Part shown: piece by piece, positions 46,869-55,630 of the stretch
Position numbering within the stretch: position 1 is the first letter of the stretch
Layout: every line of letters begins with the position of its first letter
Assembly (NCBI GenBank): GCA_963756895.1
Contig: CAVWPI010000006.1
Coordinates: forward strand, 186,001 to 250,000
Direction: 5' to 3'
Source: DASUAS01 sp963756895
Lineage (GTDB): Bacteria; Actinomycetota; Acidimicrobiia; IMCC26256; DASPTH01
Length of the DNA stretch: 64,000 nt
The notes under the pieces: generated by a model
Told to the model about the DNA's origin: nothing
Seen by the model: the letters and a program-made list of their open reading frames with translations, nothing else
The model's database searches: none
Translations under genes and position numbers: made by a program

Positions 46869-47903
46869 TCAGCCGAAGCGGGGAACGATGACGCCGAGGT
46901 CGGCGCTGGTGAGCAGCCCCGGCGGCGCCTCGCACACCGCGACGACCGCGTTCACCGCCGGGTGCGCGGTGAGGCCGGGCGTCACCGACGCGAGCTGGTC
47001 CATCTCGACCGGGAACGCGATGTCGACCTTGAGCGGCGCGTCGCCTTCCACCGTGACCCGCCATCCGGTCTCGCCGAGGTGCCAGTCGTGGTCGAGCTCG
47101 GTGGAGCAGTACCAGGTGGCCTGGAACACGAGGCGCTCCGTGTCGCCGTCCATCGCGGCGACGATCGTGCGTTGCGCGGCGACGCGTCCTTGTTCGATCT
47201 CGCCGGCCGCGATGGTGACCTTCTTCGTGGTTGCGGCGACCACGGCGCGCGCCTCGACCCGATCGATCGGGATGCCGACGCGGTCGGCGAGCGCCTCGAG
47301 CGGCGGGCCGAAGTTGAAGCGCATGTGGTGCGCACGCCGCTCGTCGACCGGCCCCGGTTCACGCCCGAAGCCCATCACCTCGAAGAGGAGCTGGGGCGAC
47401 GGCCGCTGCGACATGTTGGCGAACTCCTCGATCACCACCCGGTCGACCCGGCGTTCGAGGAGGAGCAGCGCGATGGGGACGACCTCGCTGATGAAGCCGG
47501 GGCTGCTGCCGGTGGCGAACAGCGAGACGCCGCCCTCACCACACGCCTTGTCCAGCTGCTGCACCTGGTCGGCCGGGAGCGCGCGCCGGGCGTGCAGCAG
47601 CTCGGAGCACGTGCTCACCACGTTCTTGCCCGACGCGAGGAGCCGGCAGAGCTCGTCGAGGTCGAGTCGGCTGGGCATGTACAGCACGCAGTCGGCGTCG
47701 AGCGCGACCAGCGCGTCGACATCGTCGGTCGCGAGCACCCCTGTCGTCGTGCCCGTCCCGGCGATCTCGCCGACGTCGACACCCACCTTGTCGGCGCCGT
47801 AGACGCGTACGCCGACCACTTCGAGGTCGGGATGCGCGAGCGACGCCGAGAGCGCACGGCCACCGATGTTGCCGGTCGCCCACTGGACCACGCGGTATGA
47901 CAA
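46869..47903 (-). CDS. DapB-like NAD(P)H-dependent dehydrogenase, second copy
   Basis: 344 residues from a TTG at 47903 (AAAGGGA upstream), with a GTG four codons later as alternative. The Rossmann region is VVQWATGNIGGRALSASLA, LEVVGVRVYGADKVGVDVGE and DADCVLYMPSRLDLDELCRL. The ASGKNVVSTCSEL, ATGSSPGFISEVVP and FEVMGFGREPG segments match the paralogue at 27947 (which has ATGIEPGFAADQLP and KEVMGFGKPID). The family is named for 2,4-diaminopentanoate dehydrogenase, but actinobacterial members have unknown substrates. Divergent from ligase F. No break. Confidence 0.85.
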   Translation of the reverse strand: MSYRVVQWATGNIGGRALSASLAHPDLEVVGVRVYGADKVGVDVGEIAGTGTTTGVLATDDVDALVALDADCVLYMPSRLDLDELCRLLASGKNVVSTCSELLHARRALPADQVQQLDKACGEGGVSLFATGSSPGFISEVVPIALLLLERRVDRVVIEEFANMSQRPSPQLLFEVMGFGREPGPVDERRAHHMRFNFGPPLEALADRVGIPIDRVEARAVVAATTKKVTIAAGEIEQGRVAAQRTIVAAMDGDTERLVFQATWYCSTELDHDWHLGETGWRVTVEGDAPLKVDIAFPVEMDQLASVTPGLTAHPAVNAVVAVCEAPPGLLTSADLGVIVPRFG

Positions 47904-47960
47904 CGGACGTCCCTTTCGGAAAGTGGCCCTTCGAAGTCGGCTTGGTACCGTAGCCCGGCC

Positions 47961-49442
47961 ATGTTGACCCTGTCCGAGGTGCTGCGCGATCGCGCCGAGC
48001 GCGACGACGACCGCGTGATGTTCGACTTCGCTGATCGCAGCTACACCTACCGTGACGTGCAGGCGCGCGCCGGCACGTGGCAACTGATCCTGTCGGACGC
48101 AGGCGCGCAACCCGGCGCGCGCATCGTGTTCCTGTCCGCGAACCGCCCCGAGTTCGTCTTCGCGCTGTACGGCGCGTTGGCGTTGGGCGCGTCAGTCGTG
48201 TTGTGCAGCCCGGCCTGGAAGGCCGGCGAGATCGCCCACGCGTGCGACGTGGTGACACCGCAACTCGCGGTCGCCGACCCCGCAGGGCGGGCGACGCTCT
48301 CGGAAGCCGCGCCGGAGCTCCCGACCCTCGCCCTCGAGGACCCACCGCTGCTGTCGGATCGCATCGGGGTCTGGCAGGTCGACGACGTCGACGCCGACGC
48401 AGTGCTCGTGTTCAGCTCGGGCACGACCGGCTTCCCGAAGGCGGTCCGTCACACCCACCGCTCCATGGGTCACGGGGTCCAGCACTGGATCACCGCGCTC
48501 GGGCTCACCGAGACGGATCGCTTCCAGATCGCGACGCCGCCCGTGCACATCCTCGGCCTGCTCAACATCTTCACCGGAGTGGCCGCCGGGGCGCGCTTCC
48601 GGCTGCACCCGCGGTTCGACCTCGACGCGTCGCTGCGCACGGTCGAGGAGGAACAGCTCACGCTCGACCAGGCGGTCGCGCCGATCGCGCTCGGGCATGG
48701 CGAACCACGCGCGGCTGGAGGAGTTCGACCTCTCGTCACTGCGCTACGTGATGTGGGGCGCGACGCCGGTGGCCGAAGAGGTTGCGCACACGGTGACCCG
48801 CCGCTCCGGGCGTGCGCTGGCTCCCTGCCTACGGCACCAGCGAGGTGCCCGTGATCGCGTGCAACCCGGTGCAGGAGCCGGATCGCTGGCGTCTCGACAC
48901 GGTCGGGTTGGCCGTGCCCGGCGTCGAGGTGCGCATCGTCGATCCCGAGCGCGGCAAGGTCGTGCCTGCCGGTGAGACCGGTGAGATCGAGGTGCTCAGC
49001 CCGTCGGCCATGGCCGGCTACCTCCCCGACTCGGAGACCGCCGGCGGCGTTCCGCGGCGGTTGGTACCGCACCGGCGACATCGGCTGGCTCGAGCCCGAA
49101 GGATGGTTGCACATCACCGACCGGCTGAAGGAGATGGTGAAGGTGCGCGGCTTCCAGGTCGCGCCGGCTGAGATCGAAGCGGTGTTGCACGGCGACCCGC
49201 GCGTGCGTGACTGCGCGGTGTTCGGGGTGCCCGATCCCGAACTGGGCGAGGCGATCGTCGCCGCGGTCGTCCTGGTCGACGGCGAGCACGCCACCGGCGA
49301 GGAGCTGCAGGACGCGGTGGCGTCACGGCTCGCGGGGTACAAGCGGGTGCGTCACGTGGAGTTCGTCGACGAGATCCCACGGCTCCCCTCGGGCAAGGCC
49401 CTCCGCCGCGCCCTCAAGGAGCAGTGGCTGACCGCGCACTGA
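47961..49442 (+). CDS. AMP-forming acyl-CoA ligase F (three frameshifts)
   Basis: About 492 residues from the ATG at 47961. The adenylation P-loop is VLVFSSGTTGFPKAVRHTHR. The next part, ATPPVHILGLLNIFTGVAAG, is followed by breaks near 48698, 48825 and 49062. After them come ARLEEFDLSSLRYVMWGATP, PAYGTSEVPVIACNP, RTGDIGWLEPEGWLHITDRL and VKVRGFQVAPAEIEAVLHGD, ending IPRLPSGKALRRAL with the lysine. All pieces are in order and nothing is missing, so the gene is probably intact in the organism. Stands alone, divergent from a DapB-like gene. Confidence 0.87.
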
Positions 49443-49467
49443 TGCGGTGACTCCGATCGAGGTCGGG

Positions 49468-49716
49468 TCAGCTCGCCGACACGTCGGCGGGCAGCGCAGC
49501 GAAGTCCTTCTTCGCGGCCTTGTACCACTTCATGCCGGAGATCGGGCGCTTCCAACGACCCTTCATGTCGTCCAGCGCGGGTGCGTGCGCGGTGTCGCCG
49601 GCGGCGACCATGTCCTTCAGGTGCTGGTCCTGGGCCTTGATCACGTCGTCGGCCGACTCGCCGTGGTGGGCGTGGTCGCACGGTCCGCCGAGCTGCTTGC
49701 ACGTCATGGTCTTCAT
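49468..49716 (-). CDS. Small DUF1059-like protein
   Basis: 82 residues from the ATG at 49716, which has AGGAGG 6 bases upstream. MTCKQLGGPCDHAHHGESAD followed by DVIKAQDQHLKDM is the pattern of DUF1059 proteins (C-x(n)-G-x-x-C with a His-rich loop and an A-H-x-x-D/E helix). The C-terminal half is basic and tryptophan-rich (KGRWKRPISGMKWYKAAKK). No known function. Divergent from a TetR gene across a compact promoter region. Confidence 0.7.
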   Translation of the reverse strand: MKTMTCKQLGGPCDHAHHGESADDVIKAQDQHLKDMVAAGDTAHAPALDDMKGRWKRPISGMKWYKAAKKDFAALPADVSAS

Positions 49717-49765
49717 CGGTTCCTCCTGTCGTCGGTTCGTCCACTGGGAGTATATGGGAGCCTAG

Positions 49766-49794
49766 CTCTCATTTCAAGAGTGATACTCTCATTT
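49766..49794 (+). promoter_or_regulatory. Direct-repeat promoter/operator of a leaderless TetR gene
   Basis: CTCTCATTT occurs twice, at 49766-49774 and 49786-49794, exactly 20 bases apart; the second copy ends one base before the GTG start. GATACT at 49782-49787 is at the right distance to be a -10 box for a transcript starting at or next to the GTG. GAGTGATACTC in between is a small palindrome. An autoregulatory site is likely but unproven. Confidence 0.5.
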
Positions 49795-49795
49795 T

Positions 49796-50401
49796 GTGGC
49801 GGAGCAGGCCCGAACCCGTCTGGCGCGGCGAGCGGTGACCGACGCCGCCCGGACCCTGTTCGTCGAACGGGGGTACGCCACGACGACCGTCGAGGCGATC
49901 AGCGCCCTCGCCGACGTGCCGCCCGCAACCCTCTACAGACTCTTCGCCTCCAAGCTCGGGATCCTGAAGGCGCTGCTCGACGAGTCGATCGCCGGTGACG
50001 ACGCTCCCGTCGCGGTTGCTGCGCGACCCGAGGTCGCGCCGCTGTTCGACGAACCGGATCCGGCCCTGCTCCTCTCCGGGTTCGCCGGCGTGACGACCGC
50101 GATCAACGAGCGCACCAACATCCTGCATCGGGTGCTCGTCGGTGCGGCCGAGTCGGATCCGGCTGCGGCCGAGCTCCTGGCGGAGATCCGCGACCAGCGC
50201 GGCCGAGGGCAACGGCAGATCGTGCGCACGCTCGCCCGTCGCCAGGCCCTCCAACCAGGACTCACGGCGCGCGAGGCCGAGGATCGCGTCCACGTGCTCA
50301 TGTCCCCCGAGGTGTACCGACTCCTCGTCGTCGACCGCGGCTGGTCGCCCGAGCGGTACCGCGCGTGGCTGGGCGCGACGCTCGCGCAGCAGCTCCTCTG
50401 A
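49796..50401 (+). CDS. TetR-family regulator
   Basis: 201 residues from the GTG at 49796; no ribosome-binding site is visible and a -10-like box lies 9 bases upstream, so the mRNA is probably leaderless. HTH domain: RAVTDAARTLFVERGYATTT and VEAISALADVPPATLYRLFA. The ligand domain includes ALLDESIAGDDAPVAVA and a C-terminal SPEVYRLLVVDRGWSPERYR. It is divergent from the DUF1059-like gene and upstream of a small ABM-like gene. No break. Confidence 0.9.
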   Translation: MAEQARTRLARRAVTDAARTLFVERGYATTTVEAISALADVPPATLYRLFASKLGILKALLDESIAGDDAPVAVAARPEVAPLFDEPDPALLLSGFAGVTTAINERTNILHRVLVGAAESDPAAAELLAEIRDQRGRGQRQIVRTLARRQALQPGLTAREAEDRVHVLMSPEVYRLLVVDRGWSPERYRAWLGATLAQQLL

Positions 50402-50477
50402 TCCCCCCACCCTTGACGCCGCCGCGACGACGGGACACGCTCGGGCGACAACCGCCGACGAGCGAGTGGGGTGCGAG

Positions 50478-50792
50478 ATGTATGCAGCAATGGCGACCGT
50501 CTCCATCAGTGACTACGAGCAGGCCCGACGCGTGCTGCACGACGACGTGCTCCCCACCATCACCGACATCGCGGGCTTCGTCTCGGGCCATTGGTTCGCC
50601 CCCGTCGACGGCACCGGACTCGAGATCCTGATCTTCGAGACCGAGGAGGAGGCGCGAGCGATGGCGACGCAACTGCCCGCGGGTCGACAGGTCAACGAGT
50701 TCGTGACCGTGCAGTCGGTGGAGATCCGCGAGGTCGCGGGGAGTGTCCACCAACTGGACGACGTCCCGCTGCAGATGACGCCCGAGTCGTAG
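50478..50792 (+). CDS. Small ABM-like barrel protein
   Basis: 104 residues from the ATG at 50478 (an ATG at 50490 is in frame). The pattern SISDYEQARRVLHDDVLPTI, GFVSGHWFAPVDGTGLEI and FETEEEARAMATQLPAG is that of a ferredoxin-like dimeric alpha/beta-barrel. These proteins bind small hydrophobic ligands or act as monooxygenases. It lies 76 bases after a TetR gene. No homologue can be named. No break. Confidence 0.65.
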   Translation: MYAAMATVSISDYEQARRVLHDDVLPTITDIAGFVSGHWFAPVDGTGLEILIFETEEEARAMATQLPAGRQVNEFVTVQSVEIREVAGSVHQLDDVPLQMTPES

Positions 50793-50801
50793 CGGGCGCC
50801 C

Positions 50802-51032
50802 TCAGGACCGCGCGTCCCGCCGGTATTCGTCGAGCATCATCCGCATGTGGGCGATCGCGTCGTCACGGGTCGCCCAGGCGCCGTTCGCCGACGTTCCGTG
50901 GTGACCGTCCCAGCACCAGTGCACGTGCGGTCCGTCGAGCCGGGCGACGAGCTGCAGGTGGAGCTCATCCATGGCCTGATGGATCACGTCGACGTCCGCG
51001 TTGTCAGTGCTGGCCATGTGCCGGGGCTCCAC
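50802..51032 (-). CDS. Hypothetical small protein
   Basis: 76 residues, or 71 if it starts at the second ATG (51017). It begins MASTDNADVDVIHQAMDELH and ends RDDAIAHMRMMLDEYRRDAR. The central HWCWDGHHGTSANGAWA is rich in His and Trp. Helical ends and a compact acidic composition suggest a folded protein. It is not recognised. It is convergent with the ABM-like gene, with 9 bases between the stops. Codon use is like the neighbours, which supports a real gene. Confidence 0.5.
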   Translation of the reverse strand: MEPRHMASTDNADVDVIHQAMDELHLQLVARLDGPHVHWCWDGHHGTSANGAWATRDDAIAHMRMMLDEYRRDARS

Positions 51033-51114
51033 CGCGGTTTCCTACCCGGCGATCCGGTGCCCTCACTCGGACCAACATCGCAAGCGCGTGCGTGACGTAT
51101 GCACCACGTTGGCG

Positions 51115-51641
51115 CTACGCAGCGAGCGCGCCTGAGCGGATCGACGTCATGACCGCGGTCGCCACGTCCTCGGGCGTTCCGCTCGCGTCGACGACGTGCC
51201 GCTCACGCGCACCGAGGGCCTGGAACCGGGCGTGGAGGTCGGCGAACCGCGTCACGCTCGGACTCCCACCGTCGCCGCGCCGTTCGCGCGAACGACGCAG
51301 ATGGACAGCGGGGCGCGGAGCACGACGTAGTGGAACGTGACCTCCCGCTCGCGACACGCTGCGGCCAGGCCCTCGAGCACGTCCGGGAACACGGTCCCCT
51401 CCAGCAGGACGGTGTAGCCACCCGCGAGGAACTGCATGGCGGCCCCGACCGCCGCCCGCCCGACGACGTCGTTCTGATGGCTCGCGTCCGGACGCCACGG
51501 ATCGACCCAGCCGCCGACGACGGACAACAGCAAGTCGTCCATGCGCAGGTGCGCACTCTGCTCGAGGTTCGCCGCGACGATCCCGCTGACCGTCGACTTC
51601 CCGACGCCCCCCGGACCGGTCACGACGATCAGGTCAGCCAT
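51115..51641 (-). CDS. P-loop nucleotide kinase-like protein (one frameshift)
   Basis: About 175 residues from the ATG at 51641. Walker A is VTGPGGVGKSTVSGIVAANL; an R-M-D-D acidic site follows (HLRMDDLLLSVVGGW), then a middle segment LAGGYTVLLEGTVFPDVLEG and FHYVVLRAPLSICVVR. The frame changes near 51262 and continues SVTRFADLHARFQALGARER to a stop at 51115. The size and layout match small gluconate- or chloramphenicol-phosphotransferase-like kinases. No catabolic link is evident. Preceded by a 191-base gap. Confidence 0.7.
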
Positions 51642-51832
51642 GCCTCCAGTCTGGCGCGCTCGCCACAGGCTGCGTCGACCGCGACTTCCCATCCGTCGAA
51701 CGGTTTGGGTTCGTTCGTGAAGTCTCGGCGTGCGTCGACGCACTCATGCATCGGTCTGCTTGTCAATCTAGATCCACAAGCGTCGGCGTGATTCCTGCTA
51801 CCACTCCACGCGTCGCCAGCGCGGCACGACGG
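51642..51832. other. Non-coding gap with a palindrome
   Basis: This is the longest gap in the window (191 bases) between two minus-strand genes. It is locally less GC-rich (CTTGTCAATCTAGATCC) and contains the perfect palindrome GTGCGTCGACGCAC at 51730-51743. It probably carries the promoter of the kinase-like gene and the terminator of the long run upstream. No RNA gene or ORF is seen in it. Confidence 0.5.
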
Positions 51833-52966
51833 TCAGGCGGTCGGGAGGCCGAGGATCCTGGTGGCGATGATGTTCTTCTGGATCTGCGCGGTGCCACCCA
51901 TGACGCTCTGCGCGCGGCTGTAGAGGTACACCTTCAACCAGGTGTCCTCGGCGTCGAGGACCGGAGCGCTGTTGCCGACTGCCAGCGCGGCGTGCCCGAC
52001 CGCCTGCTCGGTCGCCGTCATCAGCAACTTGTCGATCGAGCCGTCGAACCCGTGGGTGACCCCGTCGAGACGCTCGGAGAGCCGACGCCGCACGTGCAGC
52101 CGCAACATCTCCGACTCGACGAACGCGCGCTCGAGCGTCGCCACCTGATCGGCGCCGTACGCAGACGCGTCGCGCTTCACCAGCGCCTCGAGCTGCTTCA
52201 CCGACTTGCTGTAGCGCGCCACGTAGCCGAGCTCGGCCGGCTCACGTTCGTGGCTCACGACGGTCATCGCCAACGCCCAGCCTTCGCCCGGCTCGCCGAT
52301 CATGTTGGCGGCCGGGACACGCGCGCCGTCGAACAGCACCTGCCCGAACTCGCTCGTGATGCCGTTGATCATCTTCAGTGGCCGCTGTTCGATCCCGGGT
52401 TGACGCATCGGCACCGCGAACGCGGAGATGCCCTTGTGCTTCGGTGCGTCGGGCTCGGTGCGAGCGAGGAGCATGCACCAGTCGGCGACGTCGGAGTAGC
52501 TGGTCCAGACCTTGTGACCCTCGATGACGTACTCGTCGCCGTCGCGCACCGCGCGCGTGCGCAGCGACGCGAGGTCGGACCCGGCGTCCGGTTCGCTGAA
52601 GCCCTGGCACCAGCGGTCGCGGCCGCTGATCAGTGCCGGTAGGAACCGCTCGCAGATGTCGACACTGCCATGACGGGTGATGCCCTGGATCAGGTAGCCG
52701 AGCCCGGGCTTGGGTGGCGCCCCCGCCGCCGCCAGCTCCTCGTCGACGATGACCTCGTAGACGGGCGGCAGCTCCTGGCCCCCGTAGCGCTTGGGCCACG
52801 TGAGCGCGAAGAACCCGCCGTCGAACAGCGCGCAGTGCCACTCGGCCTGCTTGGCCCAGTACTCGTCGTCGGTCGACGACGCCGGCAGGCCCGGGTTGTT
52901 TTCGACCAACCAGACGCGGAAGCGCGCCCGGAACTCGGCTTCCTGGGGCGAGTCATCGAAGTCCAT
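51833..52966 (-). CDS. Acyl-CoA dehydrogenase, alpha-type partner
   Basis: A complete 377-residue protein from the ATG at 52966 (GAGAGGAGA upstream). ALTWPKRYGGQELPPVYEVI, CQGFSEPDAGSDLASLRTRA and EGHKVWTSYSDVADWCMLLA are FadE-type motifs. The C-terminal SRAQSVMGGTAQIQKNIIATR and ILGLPTA are the FAD-binding end. It overlaps a second, smaller dehydrogenase gene by 14 bases. In actinobacterial steroid pathways such paired genes encode alpha2-beta2 heterotetramers, and this arrangement fits. The substrate is probably a bulky cyclic acyl-CoA. No break. Confidence 0.9.
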   Translation of the reverse strand: MDFDDSPQEAEFRARFRVWLVENNPGLPASSTDDEYWAKQAEWHCALFDGGFFALTWPKRYGGQELPPVYEVIVDEELAAAGAPPKPGLGYLIQGITRHGSVDICERFLPALISGRDRWCQGFSEPDAGSDLASLRTRAVRDGDEYVIEGHKVWTSYSDVADWCMLLARTEPDAPKHKGISAFAVPMRQPGIEQRPLKMINGITSEFGQVLFDGARVPAANMIGEPGEGWALAMTVVSHEREPAELGYVARYSKSVKQLEALVKRDASAYGADQVATLERAFVESEMLRLHVRRRLSERLDGVTHGFDGSIDKLLMTATEQAVGHAALAVGNSAPVLDAEDTWLKVYLYSRAQSVMGGTAQIQKNIIATRILGLPTA

Positions 52967-54011
52967 CGCCGGCTCTCCTCTCGTCCCCCAGGCGCCCATG
53001 CCCCAACCGCTGATGCGCGAGTGCGCGCAGGTGGTGTCCCTCGTCGCCGAGGAGCGCGCTCGACAACAGCGCGCGGCGTAGATACACGTGCACGAAGCAC
53101 TCCCAGGTGTTGCCGATCCCGCCGTGCACCTGGATCGCGGTCTCGCAGACGGTGCGTGCGGCCTTCGCGCAATATGCCTTCGCGACGGAGCCCGCCTCCA
53201 AGGCGTCGGCGACGGGCAATGAGTCGACCCCCCACGCCGCGTACTGCGCCACGCTGATCGAACCCTCGACCAGCACCTGCGCTTCGGCGAGCAGGTGCTG
53301 CACCGCCTGGAACGTACCGATGGGCACGCCGTACTGCTGGCGCTCCTTGGCGTACTCGGTGGTGGTGGCGAGCGCCCCCTCCATCGCGCCCAGGAGGTCG
53401 GCGATGGTGATGGTGAGCGCGAGCGCACGCGAGCGCGCGATCGCCTCCTCCCCCACCGCGGCGCCGTCACCGTCCGGTGCGACGTCGTCGAGCGTCACCG
53501 CCGCGACCGCGCGCGTGAGGTCGGTTGCGGGCGCGGGATCGGGCATCGCCACTTCCACCACGTGGACGGCACCCGGCGCCCCGTCGGCGACGAGCGCGAG
53601 CGCCCGGGTCGATCCCGCGCAGTCGATGGCGACACCGTCGGTGACATCCGGCGCGATGGCGAAGTCGAGCAGCGAGCGGTCGAACACCGCGCTCGTCGCC
53701 GCGTCCTCGACCGCGAGGCCCGCATGTCGCGCGAGGTCGACCGCCACCACCGGTCCCAGGTACGCGGTGTCGGCGGCGCCCCGACCGAGCTCGCGGGCGA
53801 TGATGGCGACCTCCACTCCCGACGCGAGCGGACCGTCACCCTCGCCGCGCCCGCGCAGCTCGTACCACCCCGAACGCCGCGCCGCATCGGCCAGGCGGTC
53901 GCGACGGCTCGCGTCGTCGAGATCGTCGACCGTCTTCGGTCCGAGGTCGGCGACCAGCGAGGCGGCGCTGCGCTGCAGCTCGACCTGCTCGTCGGAGTAC
54001 CGGGTGTCCAT
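52953..54011 (-). CDS. Acyl-CoA dehydrogenase, beta-type partner
   Basis: 352 residues from the ATG at 54011. The N-terminal half is divergent and shortened in the FAD-binding barrel (no E-P-x-A-G-S-D motif). The C-terminal half is normal: EYAKERQQYGVPIGTFQAVQ, HLLAEAQVLVEGSISVAQYA and the VHGGIGNTWECFVHVYLRRA segment, where heteromeric steroid dehydrogenases carry the catalytic residue. The last 20 residues (GHGRLGDERRAGDGLR) are unusual and may be extended. It is 2 bases after the FadD3-like ligase stop and overlaps the alpha-type gene. No break inside the domain. Confidence 0.87.
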   Translation of the reverse strand: MDTRYSDEQVELQRSAASLVADLGPKTVDDLDDASRRDRLADAARRSGWYELRGRGEGDGPLASGVEVAIIARELGRGAADTAYLGPVVAVDLARHAGLAVEDAATSAVFDRSLLDFAIAPDVTDGVAIDCAGSTRALALVADGAPGAVHVVEVAMPDPAPATDLTRAVAAVTLDDVAPDGDGAAVGEEAIARSRALALTITIADLLGAMEGALATTTEYAKERQQYGVPIGTFQAVQHLLAEAQVLVEGSISVAQYAAWGVDSLPVADALEAGSVAKAYCAKAARTVCETAIQVHGGIGNTWECFVHVYLRRALLSSALLGDEGHHLRALAHQRLGHGRLGDERRAGDGLR

Positions 54012-54013
54012 CG

Positions 54014-55630
54014 CTACGCCTTCTCCGTCGCTGCCTGCCGCGCTGCGGCGCGTGCGCGCAACGTCTCCTTCTCGACCTTGCCCGCCGCGTTCACCGGCAG
54101 CTCGTCGACGAGCTCCACCGCGCGGGGCACCTTGTAGTTCGCCATCGCGTCGCGTGACCAGGCGATGAGCTCGTCGGGCGCGAGGACCGCGCCCGACGCG
54201 ACCACGACGAACGCCATGCCCACCTCACCCATACGGGGGTCGGGCATGCCGACGACGGCCGCACGTGCGACCGCAGGGTGACCGAGCAGCAGGTTCTCGA
54301 TCTCCGCCGGGTACGCGTTGAATCCACCGACGATGAACATGTCCTTGATGCGCCCGACGATGCGCAGGCACCCGCGCTCGTCGACGGTGGCGAGATCGCC
54401 GGTGTGCAACCATCGGTCACCGTCGATCGTGGCCGCGGTCGCGTCGGGATCGTCGAGGTAACCGCGCATGACGCTGTAGCCCCGCACCAGCAGCTCGCCC
54501 GCATCCCCGACCGGGAGCTCGGTCCCGCCTTCGTCCACCACGCGCATCTCGAGTCCCGGCCGTACGCGCCCGACCGTGGTGGCGATGGTCTCGAAGTCGT
54601 CGTGGGGACCGGTCGCGGTCACCGTGCCCGCCTCGGTGAGCCCGTACCCGGTGACGATCAGGCGGAAGGGCAGCTCCTCGTGCATCCGCCGGATGAGCTC
54701 GACCGGGATGTCGGCCGCGCCGGTGACCGCCAGTCGCAGCGACGACAGGTCGTACCGATCGCGGTCGGGATGGTCGAGGATCGACTGGTACACGGTGGGC
54801 GGCCCCGGGAACACGGTCACCGACTCCTCGGCCACCGTGCGCAGGAGATCGTTGACCTCGAACACCGGCTTGGGGATGATGGTGGCGCCGCGCATGAGCG
54901 ACGCGAGGCACCCGGCCTTGTACCCGAACATGTGGAAGAACGGGTTGACGATCATGTACGTGTCGCCCTCGACCAGCCCGGCCATGTCGCACCAGTCGGA
55001 GAACTGGCGCAGCGTCTGCGCGTGCGTCATGAGCACGCCCTTCGGCGCGCCGGTCGTGCCCGAGGTGAACAGCACGTCGCTGACCTCGTCACCGCCGACC
55101 CCACGAATGCGGGCGTCGACGATCGCGTCGTCGGCCTCGTCGCCGGTCGCCTGGAACTCGCCCAAGGACCGGTCGGCCCCGGTGCCGTCGTCGAAGCCCA
55201 CGACCGTCACGAGCTGCGGCAGCTCGGATCGGAGTCCCACCAGCGTCGCCGCATAGTCGACGCCCAGGAACTCGCCGACGGTGAACGCGACACGCGCGCC
55301 GCTGCGGTCGAGGATGTAGCGCACCTCTTCGCCCTTGAACCGCGTGTTCACCGGGACGACCGCGCCGCCGGCACCCAGGATGCCGAGGGCGGCCACCAGC
55401 CACTCGTACCGGTTGGGTGACCACACCGCGGCCCGCTCGCCGGGCTCGAGCCCGGCGACGATCAGTGCGGCCGTCACCCGACGGGCGTCGGCGACCAATT
55501 CGTCGAACGAGATGCGTCGACCGCGGTCGACGACCGCGTCGGCCTCACCGAAGCGCGCCGCGGCGTCGAGAGCCATCGCCGGGATCGACGGCCAGAGCAG
55601 ATCACCTCGTGTGGGACCGGCACCGCTCAC
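54014..55630 (-). CDS. AMP-forming acyl-CoA ligase G, FadD3-like
   Basis: A complete 538-residue ligase from a GTG at 55630 overlapping the previous stop. P-loop DVLFTSGTTGAPKGVLMTHA; then NPFFHMFGYKAGCLASLMRG, FPGPPTVYQSILDHPDRDRY, VTGYGLTEAGTVTATGPHDD, DMFIVGGFNAYPAEIENLLL and LPVNAAGKVEKETL. This sequence and its pairing with an acyl-CoA dehydrogenase resemble FadD3, which attaches CoA to the propionyl side chain of the last two steroid rings. I recognise the resemblance from memory, so orthology is not shown. No break. Confidence 0.9.
   Translation of the reverse strand: MSGAGPTRGDLLWPSIPAMALDAAARFGEADAVVDRGRRISFDELVADARRVTAALIVAGLEPGERAAVWSPNRYEWLVAALGILGAGGAVVPVNTRFKGEEVRYILDRSGARVAFTVGEFLGVDYAATLVGLRSELPQLVTVVGFDDGTGADRSLGEFQATGDEADDAIVDARIRGVGGDEVSDVLFTSGTTGAPKGVLMTHAQTLRQFSDWCDMAGLVEGDTYMIVNPFFHMFGYKAGCLASLMRGATIIPKPVFEVNDLLRTVAEESVTVFPGPPTVYQSILDHPDRDRYDLSSLRLAVTGAADIPVELIRRMHEELPFRLIVTGYGLTEAGTVTATGPHDDFETIATTVGRVRPGLEMRVVDEGGTELPVGDAGELLVRGYSVMRGYLDDPDATAATIDGDRWLHTGDLATVDERGCLRIVGRIKDMFIVGGFNAYPAEIENLLLGHPAVARAAVVGMPDPRMGEVGMAFVVVASGAVLAPDELIAWSRDAMANYKVPRAVELVDELPVNAAGKVEKETLRARAAARQAATEKA

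Noticed and set aside
51642..51832. Possible small RNA or tRNA in the longest gap
   Set aside because: No cloverleaf, anticodon arm or terminator-like stem with a T-run was found; only a 14-base palindrome.
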